Assembly (NCBI GenBank): GCA_037043235.1
Contig: JAWRVZ010000052.1
Coordinates: 2,883,001-2,947,000, forward strand
DNA from: Rhodeus uyekii
Taxonomy: Eukaryota; Chordata; Actinopteri; Cypriniformes; Acheilognathidae
Direction of reading: 5' to 3'
Length of the DNA stretch: 64,000 bases
Shown: positions 48,759-59,060 of the stretch, in pieces
Position numbering within the stretch: position 1 is the stretch's first letter
How the letters are laid out: each line of letters opens with the position of its first letter
Notes under the pieces: model-generated
What the model was told of the DNA's origin: nothing
Databases searched by the model: none
What the model saw: only the letters and a program-made list of their open reading frames with translations
Position numbers and translations under genes: made by a program

Positions 48759-49763
48759 TATTTCGTTTTTCACGTGAGGGTATAATGTATCTAATTAATT
48801 TAGATACAATTAGTCGTAGTCGGGTGTTAACTACAGCTCAAACTGTGTGTATTGCCTTGCGCTACTTTGCGAGCGGCACGTTCATTTACACTGTTGGGAT
48901 GCGGAGAAAATTGTGAAAGTGCTGTCTGTCGTGCCATTCACTAAGTTTACCAGCACTCAAGCAGTCATTTTTGAAAAAAGGGAATTTTGCACACAGTTTA
49001 GTTTAGTTTATTTTATTTATTTAAAAAATTCAGCTGATCATCTCTTGCCTGTGGAATGAAATAAATAAATCATGCAAGGTCCTCAATAGAGTACAGTGTG
49101 TTTATTCATGTATTTTATTAACTTTGAAGTTCCTCTTGAAGCAATTCAATCTCAAGTCTGACTTTTTGCTTTATTCGTTTTTGCAATTCTATTTCATTAA
49201 TTGATTTTTTTTTGTTTTTGCAGCACAGCGCAAGTAGTAAAGATACTATTTTGCAGAATATTTTTGCATTTTACTTTTACTTGTTCCCAAGTTCTAGTGG
49301 GTCCTGTGGTGGCTCTAATATAAAAGATGAAATACAGTACAATTAATATGAGTCAATATAATTACACACACGATCACTAGGCTACTCACAAATTTAATTT
49401 GTCGGCAACTTTTTGCCAGTCCTCTCTCCTGGCTTTTGCAGCTTTAAAGTGTTGCCTTGTGTTTTAATTAAACACTGAAATTCAGCGTCGCGCGCGCCGA
49501 GAAATACTGCGCGCGCTCTTTCAGCATGCTCACTGACCAATCATAATGTAGCTGATCAGTGTTTCTACTATCGATACATATCCCCTTTTAAACCAGCACA
49601 TGAACGCGCAATGATCTCAGATAACTCAATCCAGCTATACTAATCGTCAACAACGGGTGCGTTTGAAGAACCGAATCATCCAGCTCATAGTTAGCGGGAT
49701 TATCTCATCCCGGATGTGTCAACTGATCTTGGATGTAGTAAGCGACGTACGAAGAATATGCCC
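48416..49763. mobile_element. Harbinger-like non-autonomous DNA transposon
   Basis: The terminal inverted repeats start GGGCATATTCTTCGTAC (17 identical bases, then one mismatch and TCGCT). CTG is duplicated directly outside both ends (48413-48415 and 49764-49766), fitting the 3-bp CWG target duplications known for PIF/Harbinger elements. Within each terminal 150 bp the words GCTGGATT, GTTGACGATT, TCGGTTCTTC and CATCCGGGA recur in various orders, possible transposase-binding sites. No transposase or Myb-like gene is present in 1.35 kb. Confidence 0.75.
48600..48814 (+). repeat. 216-bp duplicated segment, copy 1 (inside the Harbinger-like element)
   Basis: Runs from TTATAAGCGGAGG to GATACAATT, with an AT-rich hairpin-like core. 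Repeated at 50838-51053 with differences seen only in the A/T microsatellite. Confidence 0.9.
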
Positions 49764-49792
49764 CTGGTGCGATTGCTTTGTTAGTGCGGTTC

Positions 49793-50319
49793 TGTTATGA
49801 ATATGAGCTCTGCGCTCCCCTCCCTGGCCACCAGAGGGAGCTCACACTTATACTGACTCTACACTACACACTACATTTCCCAGCAACCATCACACTGGAC
49901 TGATTACACACACACCTGGACTTCATCACATTGTTTGCCACACCACCTGTTCGTAATCACCTGGACTATAAAGGACTGCCTCATTCTTACTATCACCGCG
50001 AAGTCTCGATTTGCAATAGCTAGCATTCTGAGCGGTTATTCCTATCCTGTTTATCTGTTCCGATTCTGCCTGTTACCTGTTTCTTGATCCTGTTCTGCCT
50101 GCCCCGACCTTGTGCCTGGAATAACGTTTACGACTGATATCTGCCTGCCTCGACCTCTCGCCAGGACTATCGTTTCTGTATCTGTTCCGCCTGCCTTCCT
50201 GACCCCTGCTTGGATTACTGACCACGATTGCTCTCTGTTTTGCCCTGACCCCCTGCCTGTACGACCATTCTAAATAAAGACATTGCGATTGGATCCCTGC
50301 CTGTTAGTCCTCTGTTACA
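49793..50319 (+). repeat. 5' LTR of the second gag-only element
   Basis: 527 bp from TGTTATGAATATG to CCTCTGTTACA. TATAAA at 49967-49972 and AATAAA at 50273-50278 sit in the U3-R order expected. Confidence 0.8.
49998..50006 (+). promoter_or_regulatory. Predicted transcript start that could act as self-primer
   Basis: GCGAAGTCT begins 31 bases after the first base of TATAAA, where transcription should start. It is a perfect nine-base complement of AGACTTCGC at 50322-50330, two bases after the LTR. Confidence 0.6.
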
Positions 50320-50321
50320 GA

Positions 50322-50330
50322 AGACTTCGC
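50322..50330 (+). promoter_or_regulatory. Primer-binding-like site pairing with the transcript start
   Basis: AGACTTCGC lies where a minus-strand primer-binding site is expected, yet lacks TGG for a tRNA 3' end. It pairs exactly with 49998-50006, the self-priming arrangement of Tf1/sushi-group elements. Confidence 0.6.
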
Positions 50331-50356
50331 CACACAAGATCCAGCTGTCTGTCAGG

Positions 50357-50854
50357 ATGGACAATTCGACACAGGCTGAGTTTCACCTCATCTGTCTCCG
50401 GCAAGGTAACCGGCCCCTGTTGGACTATGTAGCCGACTTCATTGAACTTTCTCACCGAGTGAGTTGGGGTGATGCCTTTTTGATTTCTATATTTGAGCGA
50501 GGACTGGATAAGAGGGCTATTCGGGCTCTTGGATGCCAGGAAACCTCACTCATGGACTATATTAATCTCGTGCTGTGGCTGAATGGTATTGACTTTGAAA
50601 TTGAAGAAGTGACCGATTCAGCACTTCCGAGCGCCGCGACCAAGTCAACACCTCACCGCCACAAGCGGCGGAAGCAGAGAAAGCCCGACCCAGAGATCCG
50701 CCAGCCAGAGCCTGATCCAGAGATCCGCCAGCCAAAACCAGAGCCCGAGCTGCCGTGGCCCGACCCGCCAGAACCCGAGCTGCCGTGGCCCGACCCGCCA
50801 GAACCAGAGCCCGAGCTGCCGTGGCCGTGCCGTGCCGTTTATAAGCGGAGGTGA
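50357..50854 (+). CDS. Gag-like protein of the second gag-only LTR element
   Basis: 165 codons from ATG at 50357, 27 bases after the primer-binding-like site. Residues ~1-90 are gag-like: FHLICLRQGNRPLLDYVADF, IELSHRVSWGDAFLISIFER, GLDKRAIRALG and SLMDYINLVLWLNG, the pattern of retrotransposon gag capsid segments. A basic stretch (HRHKRRKQRKP) follows, then a tandem Pro/Glu repeat (PEPELPWPDP and PDPEIRQPEP units). The last residues (CRAVYKRR) come from the foreign 216-bp segment, so the native C-terminus is lost. No zinc knuckle, protease or polymerase. The organisation matches the gag at 16205-17203: a capsid-like part, basic clusters and a proline-rich repeat tail. Confidence 0.7.
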   Translation: MDNSTQAEFHLICLRQGNRPLLDYVADFIELSHRVSWGDAFLISIFERGLDKRAIRALGCQETSLMDYINLVLWLNGIDFEIEEVTDSALPSAATKSTPHRHKRRKQRKPDPEIRQPEPDPEIRQPKPEPELPWPDPPEPELPWPDPPEPEPELPWPCRAVYKRR

Positions 50855-51053
50855 AATGGGAAGTTTGTCGCAACATGTCCTGTCCGTTTTTACGAGAGAA
50901 ACCTGTTGCTGAAGGTGCAATATATTTAATATAATTATAATAATTATAATATATATATATAAAAAAAAAATATATATATATATATATTTTTTTTTAAATA
51001 TTTCGTTTTTCACGTGAGGGTATAATGTATCTAATTAATTTAGATACAATTGT
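50838..51053 (+). repeat. 216-bp duplicated segment, copy 2
   Basis: Nearly identical to 48600-48814. It starts within the gag-like frame of the LTR element and ends at GATACAATT followed by unrelated sequence. The short word GCCGTTTATA lies at both edges (near 50834 and 51060). Confidence 0.9.
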
Positions 51054-51487
51054 TTTATGCCGTTTATAAAACAAATGTAAAACAGCCTCAAGAAACATGG
51101 ACAGACCCCGTCGGAATTCAGTCTGGCATGTCAAAGTCATGCAGAGAATGTAAATCGCATACAAAATGACTATGACGTCTGGATGGTTTGAATGTCATCA
51201 ACAGTGTGTTTCAAAAACAGAGGCACTCCTGGACAAATTGTTTGTTGAATGCCACAGTAGTGAATGATGAGATGGTGGGATTCTGTGACCATGGCAACAT
51301 CCTATTAAATAACCCATGAAATCAAAACTGGGGTTTTGTGGCTTCTAGGATACAGTACTCCTGGACAACATACATCTTTTGCACAAATATGGATTAAAAA
51401 TTCACTGAGAAAATGGCCTAAATAATTAATAACTCATCTTGCATTCAGGGTCATATACAAACTTATAAGATGAGAAAGAGAAAGTTG
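51054..51487. other. No gene seen
   Basis: Unique-looking AT-rich DNA. Confidence 0.4.
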
Positions 51488-52917
51488 AGAGTTTGCCCCC
51501 TTCCTGTTTTCTTATTATTTTGTGTTTGTCACACTTGACTGTTTCAGTTCATCAAACTAATTTAAATATTAGTCAAAGATAACACAGTTAACCCGCCCCC
51601 CTCCCCCTTATTGCCACACCTGTTCTCAATCAAGAAATCACTTAAATAGGACCTGCATGACCTGCAAGGTGAAAAAGATACAAAGATCTTCAAAACCTAG
51701 ACAACACACCAAGATCCAAAGAAATTCAGGAAAAAATGAGAAAGAAAGTAATTGAGATCAGTCTGGAAAAAGTCATCTCTTTATAAGCCATTTCTAAAGC
51801 TTTGGGACTCACAGTGAAGCACAGTGAGAGCCATTATCCACAAATGGAGAAAACATGGAACAGTGGTGAACCTTCCTATGAGTGACCGGCCGACCAAATT
51901 TACCCCAAGAGCTCAGCAAAGACTCATCCAAGAGTCACAAAAGACCCACAACAACATCCAAAGAACTACAGGCCTCACTTGCCTCAGTTAAGGTCAGAGT
52001 TCATGACTCCACCATAAGAAAGAGACTGGGAATAATGACCTGCAAGACGAAAACCACTGCTGAGCAAAAGAGCATTAAGGCTCATCTCATTTTTGCCAGA
52101 AAACATCTTGATGATCCCCAAGACTTTTGGGAAAGTATTCTGTGGACTGAAAGTTGAAGGTATGTGTCCCATTATATCTGGCGTGAAAGTAACACCTACT
52201 TTCAGAAACATAACATCATACCGACAGTAAAGTATGGTGGTGGTAGTGTGATGGTCTGTGGCTGTTTTGCTGCTTCAGAACCTGGAAGACTTGCTGTCAT
52301 TAAATGGAAGCATGAATTCTGCTGTCTACCAAACAATCCTGAAGGAGAATGTCTGGCCATCTGTTCGTGACCTCAAACTGAAGCGAACCTGGGTTCTGCA
52401 GCAGAACAACAATCAAAAACACACTGGCAAGTTATGAAGGAATGAATGGCTGAATAAAAATAAAATGAAGACTAAGGAGTGGCTAGTCAAAGTCCTGACC
52501 TGAATCCTACTGAAATGCTGTGGCTTGACCTTAAAAAATGAATCCACAGCATCTGTGAAGGACTGCCTGGTTACTTTCATTTTGATGTTGGTTTATTTTG
52601 TTATTCAGTTTTTTCAATTCACATTAATCAATGTTCCCGCTTCCTTTTCTTCTTCAACTGTTTTGCTGAGTGATTGCAAGATGTTGCTACCAAGTCCCAA
52701 CCAGTTATTAGGTTTAGGGAGCAAACACTTTTTCACACAGGGTCATGTAGGTCTGGATTTTGTTTTCCCTTAATAATAAAAACCTTCATTCAAAAACTGC
52801 ATTGTGTTTACTTATGTTATCTTTCACTAATGTTTAAATTTGTTTGATCTGAAACATTTAAGTGTGACAAACATGCAAAAAATTCAGGAAGAGGTAAAAA
52901 ACTTTTTCACACTGTTG
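51488..52917 (+). mobile_element. Dead Tc1-like transposon
   Basis: Imperfect inverted ends: left GTTTGCCCCCTTCCTG...GTGTTTGTCACACTTGACTG, right (inverted) TTTTTACCTCTTCCTGAATT...TTTGTCACACTTAAATG. Between them is a broken transposase gene. The direct GGGCAAAC/TTTTTCACAC(A) words at both ends fit the IR/DR layout of fish Tc1 elements. Extreme ends are degraded, so the TA duplication cannot be read. Confidence 0.8.
51710..52545 (+). pseudogene. Tc1-like transposase, inactivated
   Basis: Readable pieces in several frames: EIQEKMRKKVIEI (first helix of the paired-like DNA-binding domain), GRPNLPQELSKDSSKS, STIRKRLGIMTCKTKT and IFARKHLDDPQDFWESILWT with a stop three codons later. The residues that should hold the first catalytic Asp (WTDES in active proteins) are changed to WTES. 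YGGGSVMVCGCFAAS follows and corresponds to the conserved GGGSVMVWG-type block; the later NPIE/DLK-like part (LNPTEMLWLDL) is also recognisable in a third frame. Frameshifts and stops rule out function. Confidence 0.8.
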
Positions 52918-53211
52918 TGCATATATATATATATATATTCTTTCCAAGCCAAACTTTTTGTTCTTTACTCCATAACTCCATAATCTGCACTGATTTCATT
53001 GAGTGAGAGGTTATTCAGTGGCAGCTTTGCACACCATATATTGAGGACATGTCTCGGTGTGCACAGCTGCTGTTTTGTGGCCAGTGTACATAAAAGCTGC
53101 ACAGCTGCTTGTAATTCACAGTGATCATAATTGGCAGACGGCAATAAAGAGAGCAGAACCTGCTCATGTTATCTAGCTTAGAAAGAGTGGAGGATGACAT
53201 AAGCATATGCA

Positions 53212-53275
<64 letters not shown>

Positions 53276-54429
53276 TTGTGCTTGTTTTCGCTGCTGATGG
53301 GTTGTAAGTCTCATTGTTAAATAAGTTATTAATAAGTGTTAATGTTTTCCAGAAATTCCAGAAATAAAGACATTCATACATACAGTCACTTAAATACTGT
53401 TCTTCTGTGATAAGCAGATTGTAATGTCTGAATTAAAATGTATAACGGGAGATAAAGTCTAGTATATCAGTGTACAATTGTCCTGAAATCATAATTAAGA
53501 CAAATGCCTCATAGACAGATTACAATTATTTTAAGATAATAACTTCAAGTAGTTTATAGTTTTCTTTTATAAAGCTTTTATTTATAATAATTTACTATTA
53601 TTTCTTATGAATCAATATTATTTTAACAACACCGCTTCACTGATTATTGATATTGGAAATATATTTTCTTTTAAATAAACATAATATTTTCCTTTTCTAT
53701 GTAATATTGGACACTGTAATATTTAAAAACAAGTTGATGAATTATCTAACAATGAGCAATGGATTTTTTTTTCAATAAAACCTTTTACCGTGTACTAACC
53801 TCTGTGTCCTCAAGTCTATCATTACACCATGTTTGCAAAGACCTGTTAAATCATATTAACAGATAAAACATTTTATTTTGTACATTTATAAGTAAATATT
53901 GAACTTAATATCAATAAAAGCTTTAAAAGTATTTTTCATTTACCTGCCTATAAAGTGTAATATTTAATTGACCCGTTTATGGGCAAGCTCTGACCATGAG
54001 TGGAATCAATCTGAGAGTTATAATATTAAGAGATGTAGCATTGCAGTCGATTGGATTAGCTGCTGATTGTGACTTCATTTGTGATTCATAACCTACATTT
54101 ACTTTTCCTGCTGGCATTAAAACTCTTTTTACTTCTTCAGAAAGACTTGCTTCTGCCAGCTCTTGACCTGAGAGTGCAAGTATGGAGGTGGTATTCTTCC
54201 AAATCTACATTTTTAATGGAAAAATGAGTGAGATGTAACATGCAAACTATATATAGGAAATATAAAACATAATTCTGCATGTGATTACAGTAAATCAGTG
54301 TTCACCCATTGGGTTCAATCAAATAAAAATAACTGACTGTATTTGTCATTGAATAGTCTTGTCTGAGACGAAGCCTGTGTTTACTTTCCCTGAGCTCACA
54401 AGGTAGCATGCACTGGATTAAGGCTCCAG
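52918..54429. other. AT-rich DNA with microsatellites; no gene seen
   Basis: (TA)n at 52922-52940 and (GT)n(AT)n at 53213-53271. The YIYIYIHTHT frames come from the latter. Confidence 0.5.
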
Positions 54430-54700
54430 TCTCTCTGGCCTAATGGTTAGAGAGTCGAGTGGTAAACCAAAGGTTGCTGGTTTGATTCTTTGCACCAGTA
54501 GGTAATGACTGTGGTGTCCTTGAGCAAGGTTCCTAACTCCCAATCATTCCCTAGTGCCTTAGTAAAAATGGCTGCGCAGTGCTCCTAATGTGTGTGTGTT
54601 CACTACTCACCCTTCCTAATGTGTGTGCACTAACTTGGATGGGTTAAATGCAGAGGACCAATTCCAAGAATGGGTTACTTTCCCTTCACATGTCACTTCT
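54430..54700 (+). repeat. tRNA-derived SINE
   Basis: TGGCCTAATGGTTAGAG at 54436 matches a pol III A box and GCTGGTTTGATTC at 54475-54488 a B box, 33 bases apart as in tRNAs. The body that follows (TGTCCTTGAGCAAGGTTCC, GGGTTAAATGCAGAGGACC) is a widespread fish SINE body. Confidence 0.75.
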
Positions 54701-56309
54701 TGTGATTTGATGTTTAAATTGGCAAGGCTTCAACTTTTGTCACAATGGCCTGTGGCTGTCAATTGTTCAGAGCGTTTGTTCATGTTCATGTTCTCACAAC
54801 ATTGCATTGTTTGCATTCATAAAAATGCTGCCAGCCAACTGGCGATTGACAGCATTTCATATACTCCCCAACGACAACTTTTACTCTAATTCACCACTTG
54901 GTGACTGTTACTTTCAGACCCTGTGCATGTATATAAACTTGTAATGTCTATTATTTTTATTTAATAATTTTAATAATTGTAACGCTTTAAATGTTGGCTG
55001 TTTGTTCTTTGTCTGTTTGGGACAGATTAAAATTGTAAAAAAGCATTGTCTTTGTAGAATGACCATTAAAAGTTGATTTGAGTGTGTTATTAGTAAAGAA
55101 AGTATACTGTCAGAAACATAGTTAAAATTGCACTTGAGTATACTCGACTTATACTGACAGAAAAGACTGTTACTAAAAGTATTTTGGGCCTATATTTGTT
55201 CTTAATCTTTTGATCAAGATAATCAAAAGTATAATGAGGTATTCTAAGTGTATCTGGAGTTGTACATACAATGCAAAATTACTATAATGTACACATAAAA
55301 TATACTACTGTTACAAGTCAAGTTTACTTAAAAGATTACTTTTATACACTAAAAAGTGGGCCTTACAAGTAAACTAGTACTATATTGATATTACATAACA
55401 ATATAGTACATAACGTGTACTTTAAATGTATTTGAACTTTAGGTATATTTAATCTTAACTTAAGTTATTTTTGTTTGTTAAAATAAAAATAATTCAAAAT
55501 AAAAAATTCAATCCAGCTCATTCTTTTCCTGACAGCAGTCATTGAAACAAGACTGAACACCAGTAAACTGATGCACTCTACAAGCAGATTAATTAACTCT
55601 CTAAAATACTCTCGACAACTCTCGACAAAATAAGAGATTTTGAAGAATATTGGTAATGTTTTTTGACCATTGACTTCCATTGTATGGTCAAAAAGACATT
55701 TCTCAAAATATCTTTATTCATGTTCCACAGAAGAAAAAATGTCATTCAGGATTGAAGGGATAATAATTTTCTTGTTTGAGTGAAACTATTATTATGACTT
55801 TATCAGTGAAACACAAACCCTTCACATAGAGAAGCATCATCACACCTATGATACACTGGTAACCATGCCGACCACACAGATGGTCAGTCCAATCCATTCC
55901 AATCAGAGACACTCTTGCTGGGAATTATTAATAGCCGACAACCCCAGAGCCACATCAATCTCTCAGCAAAGCCATCATCAGCTGAGCTCTCATAATCATC
56001 TGGCTTGATGAAGCTTGCGTCTCTCTCCACAGCGAGACACGACCTCACAGTATCTGGAGGTCATGCCTGAAAAGGCCCCTATAACTTGCAAACAACCTCT
56101 TTGATTCATGTGAGTGTGTGTGTGATAGTTTAGTGTACGTCTGAGTGATGACCTCTGGGAAATCGAAAAGAGGGAACGAGATGCTGTGTCGAAGACGCTG
56201 TGGGAACGCTCTGCCTGATTGCGTCATGAAGCATGTGTGAAATCAAACCAATGATGTAAAAGTGAATAGGCGAGTGAAGTCATGAACCAGGAAACTTTAA
56301 AAGGCATGC
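54701..56309. other. No gene seen; repeat fragments
   Basis: 55090-55450 is rich in GTATACTT/AAGTATAC words like 59345-59570, a known type of fish interspersed repeat. 55640-55790 contains a fragment of the repeat at 47755 (TGACTTCCATTGTATGG, CTCAAAATATC). Confidence 0.45.
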
Positions 56310-56695
56310 CATGAGAAACTATTTGCCTTGAAGTGGAAACTCTTCACTTCTTGGTGCAGTGAGAAGCCTTTAAGTGGTCTCTCTTTAGGGAAAGACCCGT
56401 TAATTTCTCATTTTCTCAGAGGAGCTTTGAGGCTGAGGCCAGCAGTATGTAATAGGGTTCCCGGGATCTATGCCTGGTACTACAGGGCTTGTCCCAGTCC
56501 CCCTTTGAACTAATCGAGTACATCTCTATAAAAATTTTAACTCTGCAAACTGTTTCTCCTCGCCATTTTCTCCTTAAAAGAATTGGAGACCTTCAAGTTC
56601 TTTCAGTGGCTCCTTCTTGCCTTGAATTTTCCGCCAGCATGGCTAAAACGTGCCTAAGGTTCTTTTGAGCCCAGCACTACAGTTTATGAATGCAT

Positions 56696-57277
56696 TGTTT
56701 CCTGCTTGTCTCATGTCACTGTTGTTGTGTGTGTGTGTTAGTGGGCGTGTCCGAGCCTCTTTGATGATCAGCGGTTCCAGCTGACACTCATCACACCACC
56801 AGCTGCAGCTCATTCACTCACCCTTCATATGCTCAATCATGTCTCATGTCTTTGTCAGATCGTTGTCTGTACTCTCTGTGCTGTGAGTCCCTTCCTGTTC
56901 CTGTTCCTGTTCCTGTTCCTGTTCCTGTTCCTGTTCCTGTTCCTGTTCCTGTTCCTGTTCCTGTTCCTGTTCCTGTTCCTGTTCCTGTTCCTGTTCCTGT
57001 TCCTGTTCCTGTTCCTGTTCCTGTCTCTGTTCCTGTTCCTGTTCCTGTTCGACGTTCCAGTCCTTGCTTCCTGTTCCAGTTCGGTATCTTCATGGTTTTC
57101 GTTCTATGTCTGGATTCATCGATCGTCACCACCAGCACACTTCATCTCTGCAACACACATTGTGTTCACGCTGAAACATCCCAGTCCCTGCGCCACCCAT
57201 GATTCGTCATTCAGTGACTGTCCACATCATACTTTTAATAAATGTGTCAACTTGCTATTGATTCCTGTATTCAATCA
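56696..57277 (+). repeat. LTR-like insertion with hexanucleotide expansion, inside the DIRS recombinase
   Basis: Starts near TGTTTCCTGC or TGTCACTG and ends near AATCATGACA. It contains AATAAA near 57237. Removing it rejoins ATGCATT and CTGTCCTCCACCC, which restores the alignment of the DIRS frame. Exact ends are uncertain by a few bases because the flanking duplication has decayed. Confidence 0.55.
56892..57050. repeat. (CCTGTT)n microsatellite
   Basis: About 26 hexamers with one CTGTCTCTG interruption near 57022. Six is a multiple of three, so open frames of Val-Pro, Phe-Leu and (minus strand) Thr-Gly repeats result; these are artefacts. Confidence 0.97.
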
Positions 57278-57670
57278 TGACATTCTGTCCTCCACCCTTC
57301 TTAGATCATGACCAAGAACAAGGTTTGTGCAGTGTGAGCACTGGATGACAATGTCCACAGAGCTGGCCTGTGGTGCGAGTCCGACCAGCTGTGTGTGTGC
57401 TTTGTGGCTCCCAAGGGGGCTCTAGCATCTAAATCTACTATGAACAGGTGGATAGTTGAGGCTTTCTCCCTGGTTTATGAGTCAGTCAGACAACCTTCTC
57501 CTATGGTAGTCAATGTCCACTCCACTGGCATGGCTGCCTCTGAGGCACTTATAGAAGGAGTATCTCTTGCAGAAGTTTGCAATGCGGCTGGCTGGTCCTC
57601 CCCACATACTTTTATCAGGTTCTACCAGTTAGACCTCAATTCTGCTCTGGGAAAACAAGTGTTATTGTAG

Positions 57671-58009
57671 TGAGCTGACAACCCGCTAAGGGTTACCAGT
57701 GTATTTCAACACAACGTCTCGTTCCTTCTTAGGGAACTAGGGTTCCCTTATCAGTCAGTCATGTTTGATGTTACGTCGGACTGACATCATGGGGTCTCGC
57801 TTGGGAGCCCAATCACCTCCAAGTTCAACAAAACACGCCAATGAACATTGGAAAGTGAGATTTGCATGCCGAGTCCCGGCCATTACTCACTTCATTCATA
57901 CTTTTGCTTCGGAGCCGAGTGGTTGATTACGTTCATAACAGGTGTATTCTCTCAACTGACTGGCGAAACAGTGCTTCAGCAAATACAGACGATCAGCGTT
58001 TTTCTCAAG
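57671..58009 (+). repeat. DIRS terminal-repeat region between recombinase and gag
   Basis: Contains GTCTCGTTCCTTCTTAGGG, GGAACTAGGGTTCCC and GACTGACATCATGGGGTC, words typical of the ends of fish DIRS-like elements. The order (recombinase end, terminal repeat, gag start) means an element end directly abuts an element beginning. Confidence 0.6.
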
Positions 58010-59060
58010 ATGTCGTTTCGTCCGTGTGTTTCTGGATGCGGTCACTGTCTCACATGTCTGGGCAGACAGCACGCTGAGAGGGCGTTCGTGGATGGTTGAT
58101 GCTCTCATTGCGTGAGCATGTTGATGTCTGTGCTGCCATCGCAATTCTCCTTCTTTAACAAGGAGGCACAAGTCCCCTCTGTTGCTACCCATCCTCCCTC
58201 TGCTTCCCGTGGTAGAGCTGAGGGGTTGGTTAGCACTCTGGGAGATCTGAGGGTTACTGTGGCAGCTTCTCCGTCGGGCCAGCCACCACGAACCTCCCAC
58301 TCCTCTTGCACGCTGTGTGCTGTCGTGCCAGGCCCTTCACGTTAGGTACCTCATGTTTTGTTCGGCGCTCCGGATGAGGATCAGATGTCGATCGCTGCAT
58401 CGGAGAGTAGGCTGTCATTCTCCGGTGAGGAAGCCCCCCTCTGGGGTTGCTGCTCGAGTGGAACCATCCACCGTCGCCAGAGTGCTCACAGCTGGATGTT
58501 TCTCGGGGAGAAGCACGGTCCACAGCCTCGCTCTGCCCTGGTGCCTTTCTTCCCGGAGGTGCATGAGGCAATCAAAAAGTCATGGAAGGCACCTTTTACT
58601 GCCCTCGATGGTGGGGCTGCCAAGGGTTACGCGGACATTCCCCAGGTGGAGCGTGCAGCTGCAGTGCACTTGTGCTCGCAAAGTGCTGACACCTGGTGTA
58701 ATCGTCTGTGCCTCCTGTCCTTCCCGATGGGAAGACACCCAGAATTGCCCGATCAGCTCTGTGCTTTCCTTCCTTCAAGATGGTTTGAAGCGGTGGCTGT
58801 TTCCCTCCACCTTGAAGGTGTATGTCGCCGCCAGTGCAGCACATCTCGTCCCTGTCAATGACAGGTCACTCGGGAAGCATAACCTGGTCATCTTGATTCC
58901 TCCTGGGCTTTGGCGCGAGGTGCCTCTCTGACAGACCTGCTTGCAGCGCCATTCCCCCCTAACAAGGGGATATGAGCTCTTGTTCACTCCTCAGGTGAAT
59001 TCCCTGCCAGTTCTGCTCTGCCTGTCTCTTTCGGTAGATGTTCCTCCCTGGGAGGTAAGA
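58010..59060 (+). pseudogene. DIRS-type gag joined to recombinase N-terminus by internal deletion
   Basis: MSFRPCVSGCGHCLTCLGRQ (58010 on) is the Cys/His-rich start of a DIRS gag, ending at a stop 30 codons in. Later gag pieces in other frames include FFPEVHEAIKKSWKAPF, GYADIPQVERAAAVHLC and SADTWCNRLC. Then VLSFLQDGLKRW and STLKVYVAASAAHLVPV (58760-58850) belong to the N-terminus of the tyrosine recombinase, so the reverse transcriptase, RNase H and methylase-like parts have been deleted. Multiple frameshifts. Confidence 0.7.

Larger units (their letters stand above)
49793..50854 (+). mobile_element. Second gag-only LTR retroelement, 3'-truncated
   Basis: The 5' LTR (49793-50319) is followed by a primer-binding-like site and one gag-like frame, which runs without a stop into the duplicated 216-bp segment at 50838. 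No 3' LTR, polypurine tract or pol gene follows. It starts 26 bases after the Harbinger-like element's target duplication. Its layout parallels the element at 14843-17906, but its LTR is unrelated at the sequence level as far as I can see. Confidence 0.75.
56310..57670 (+). pseudogene. DIRS-type tyrosine recombinase gene, broken and interrupted
   Basis: Readable blocks in order: LKWKLFTSWCSEK and SHFLRGALRLRPAVCNR (56325-56460), KRIGDLQVLSVAPSCLEF (about 56580-56630), then an LTR insertion. The gene resumes at DHDQEQGLC, SDQLCVC and, from 57395, APKGALASKSTMNRWIVEAF, VNVHSTGMAASEAL and AGWSSPHTFIRFYQLDL. The HxxR active-site block is damaged (HSTGM where HSTRG is expected); the tyrosine region (RFY) remains. 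Stops and frameshifts are present. In DIRS elements this recombinase replaces the DDE integrase. Confidence 0.75.

Noticed and set aside
50562..51013. Minus-strand frames over the gag-like gene (104 and 122 codons)
   Set aside because: Shadow frames of the Pro/Glu repeat and the AT-rich segment; the plus-strand gag has recognisable domain structure.
54436..54500. Functional tRNA gene
   Set aside because: A and B boxes are present but no acceptor-stem pairing or complete cloverleaf is visible, and a typical SINE body follows.
56829..57311. Val-Pro, Phe-Leu and Thr-Gly repeat proteins on both strands
   Set aside because: All come from the (CCTGTT)n tract inside an LTR-like insertion.
58317..58931. 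204-codon plus-strand frame as a host gene
   Set aside because: Its sequence belongs to a DIRS-like element, mixing frames of gag and the recombinase N-terminus.
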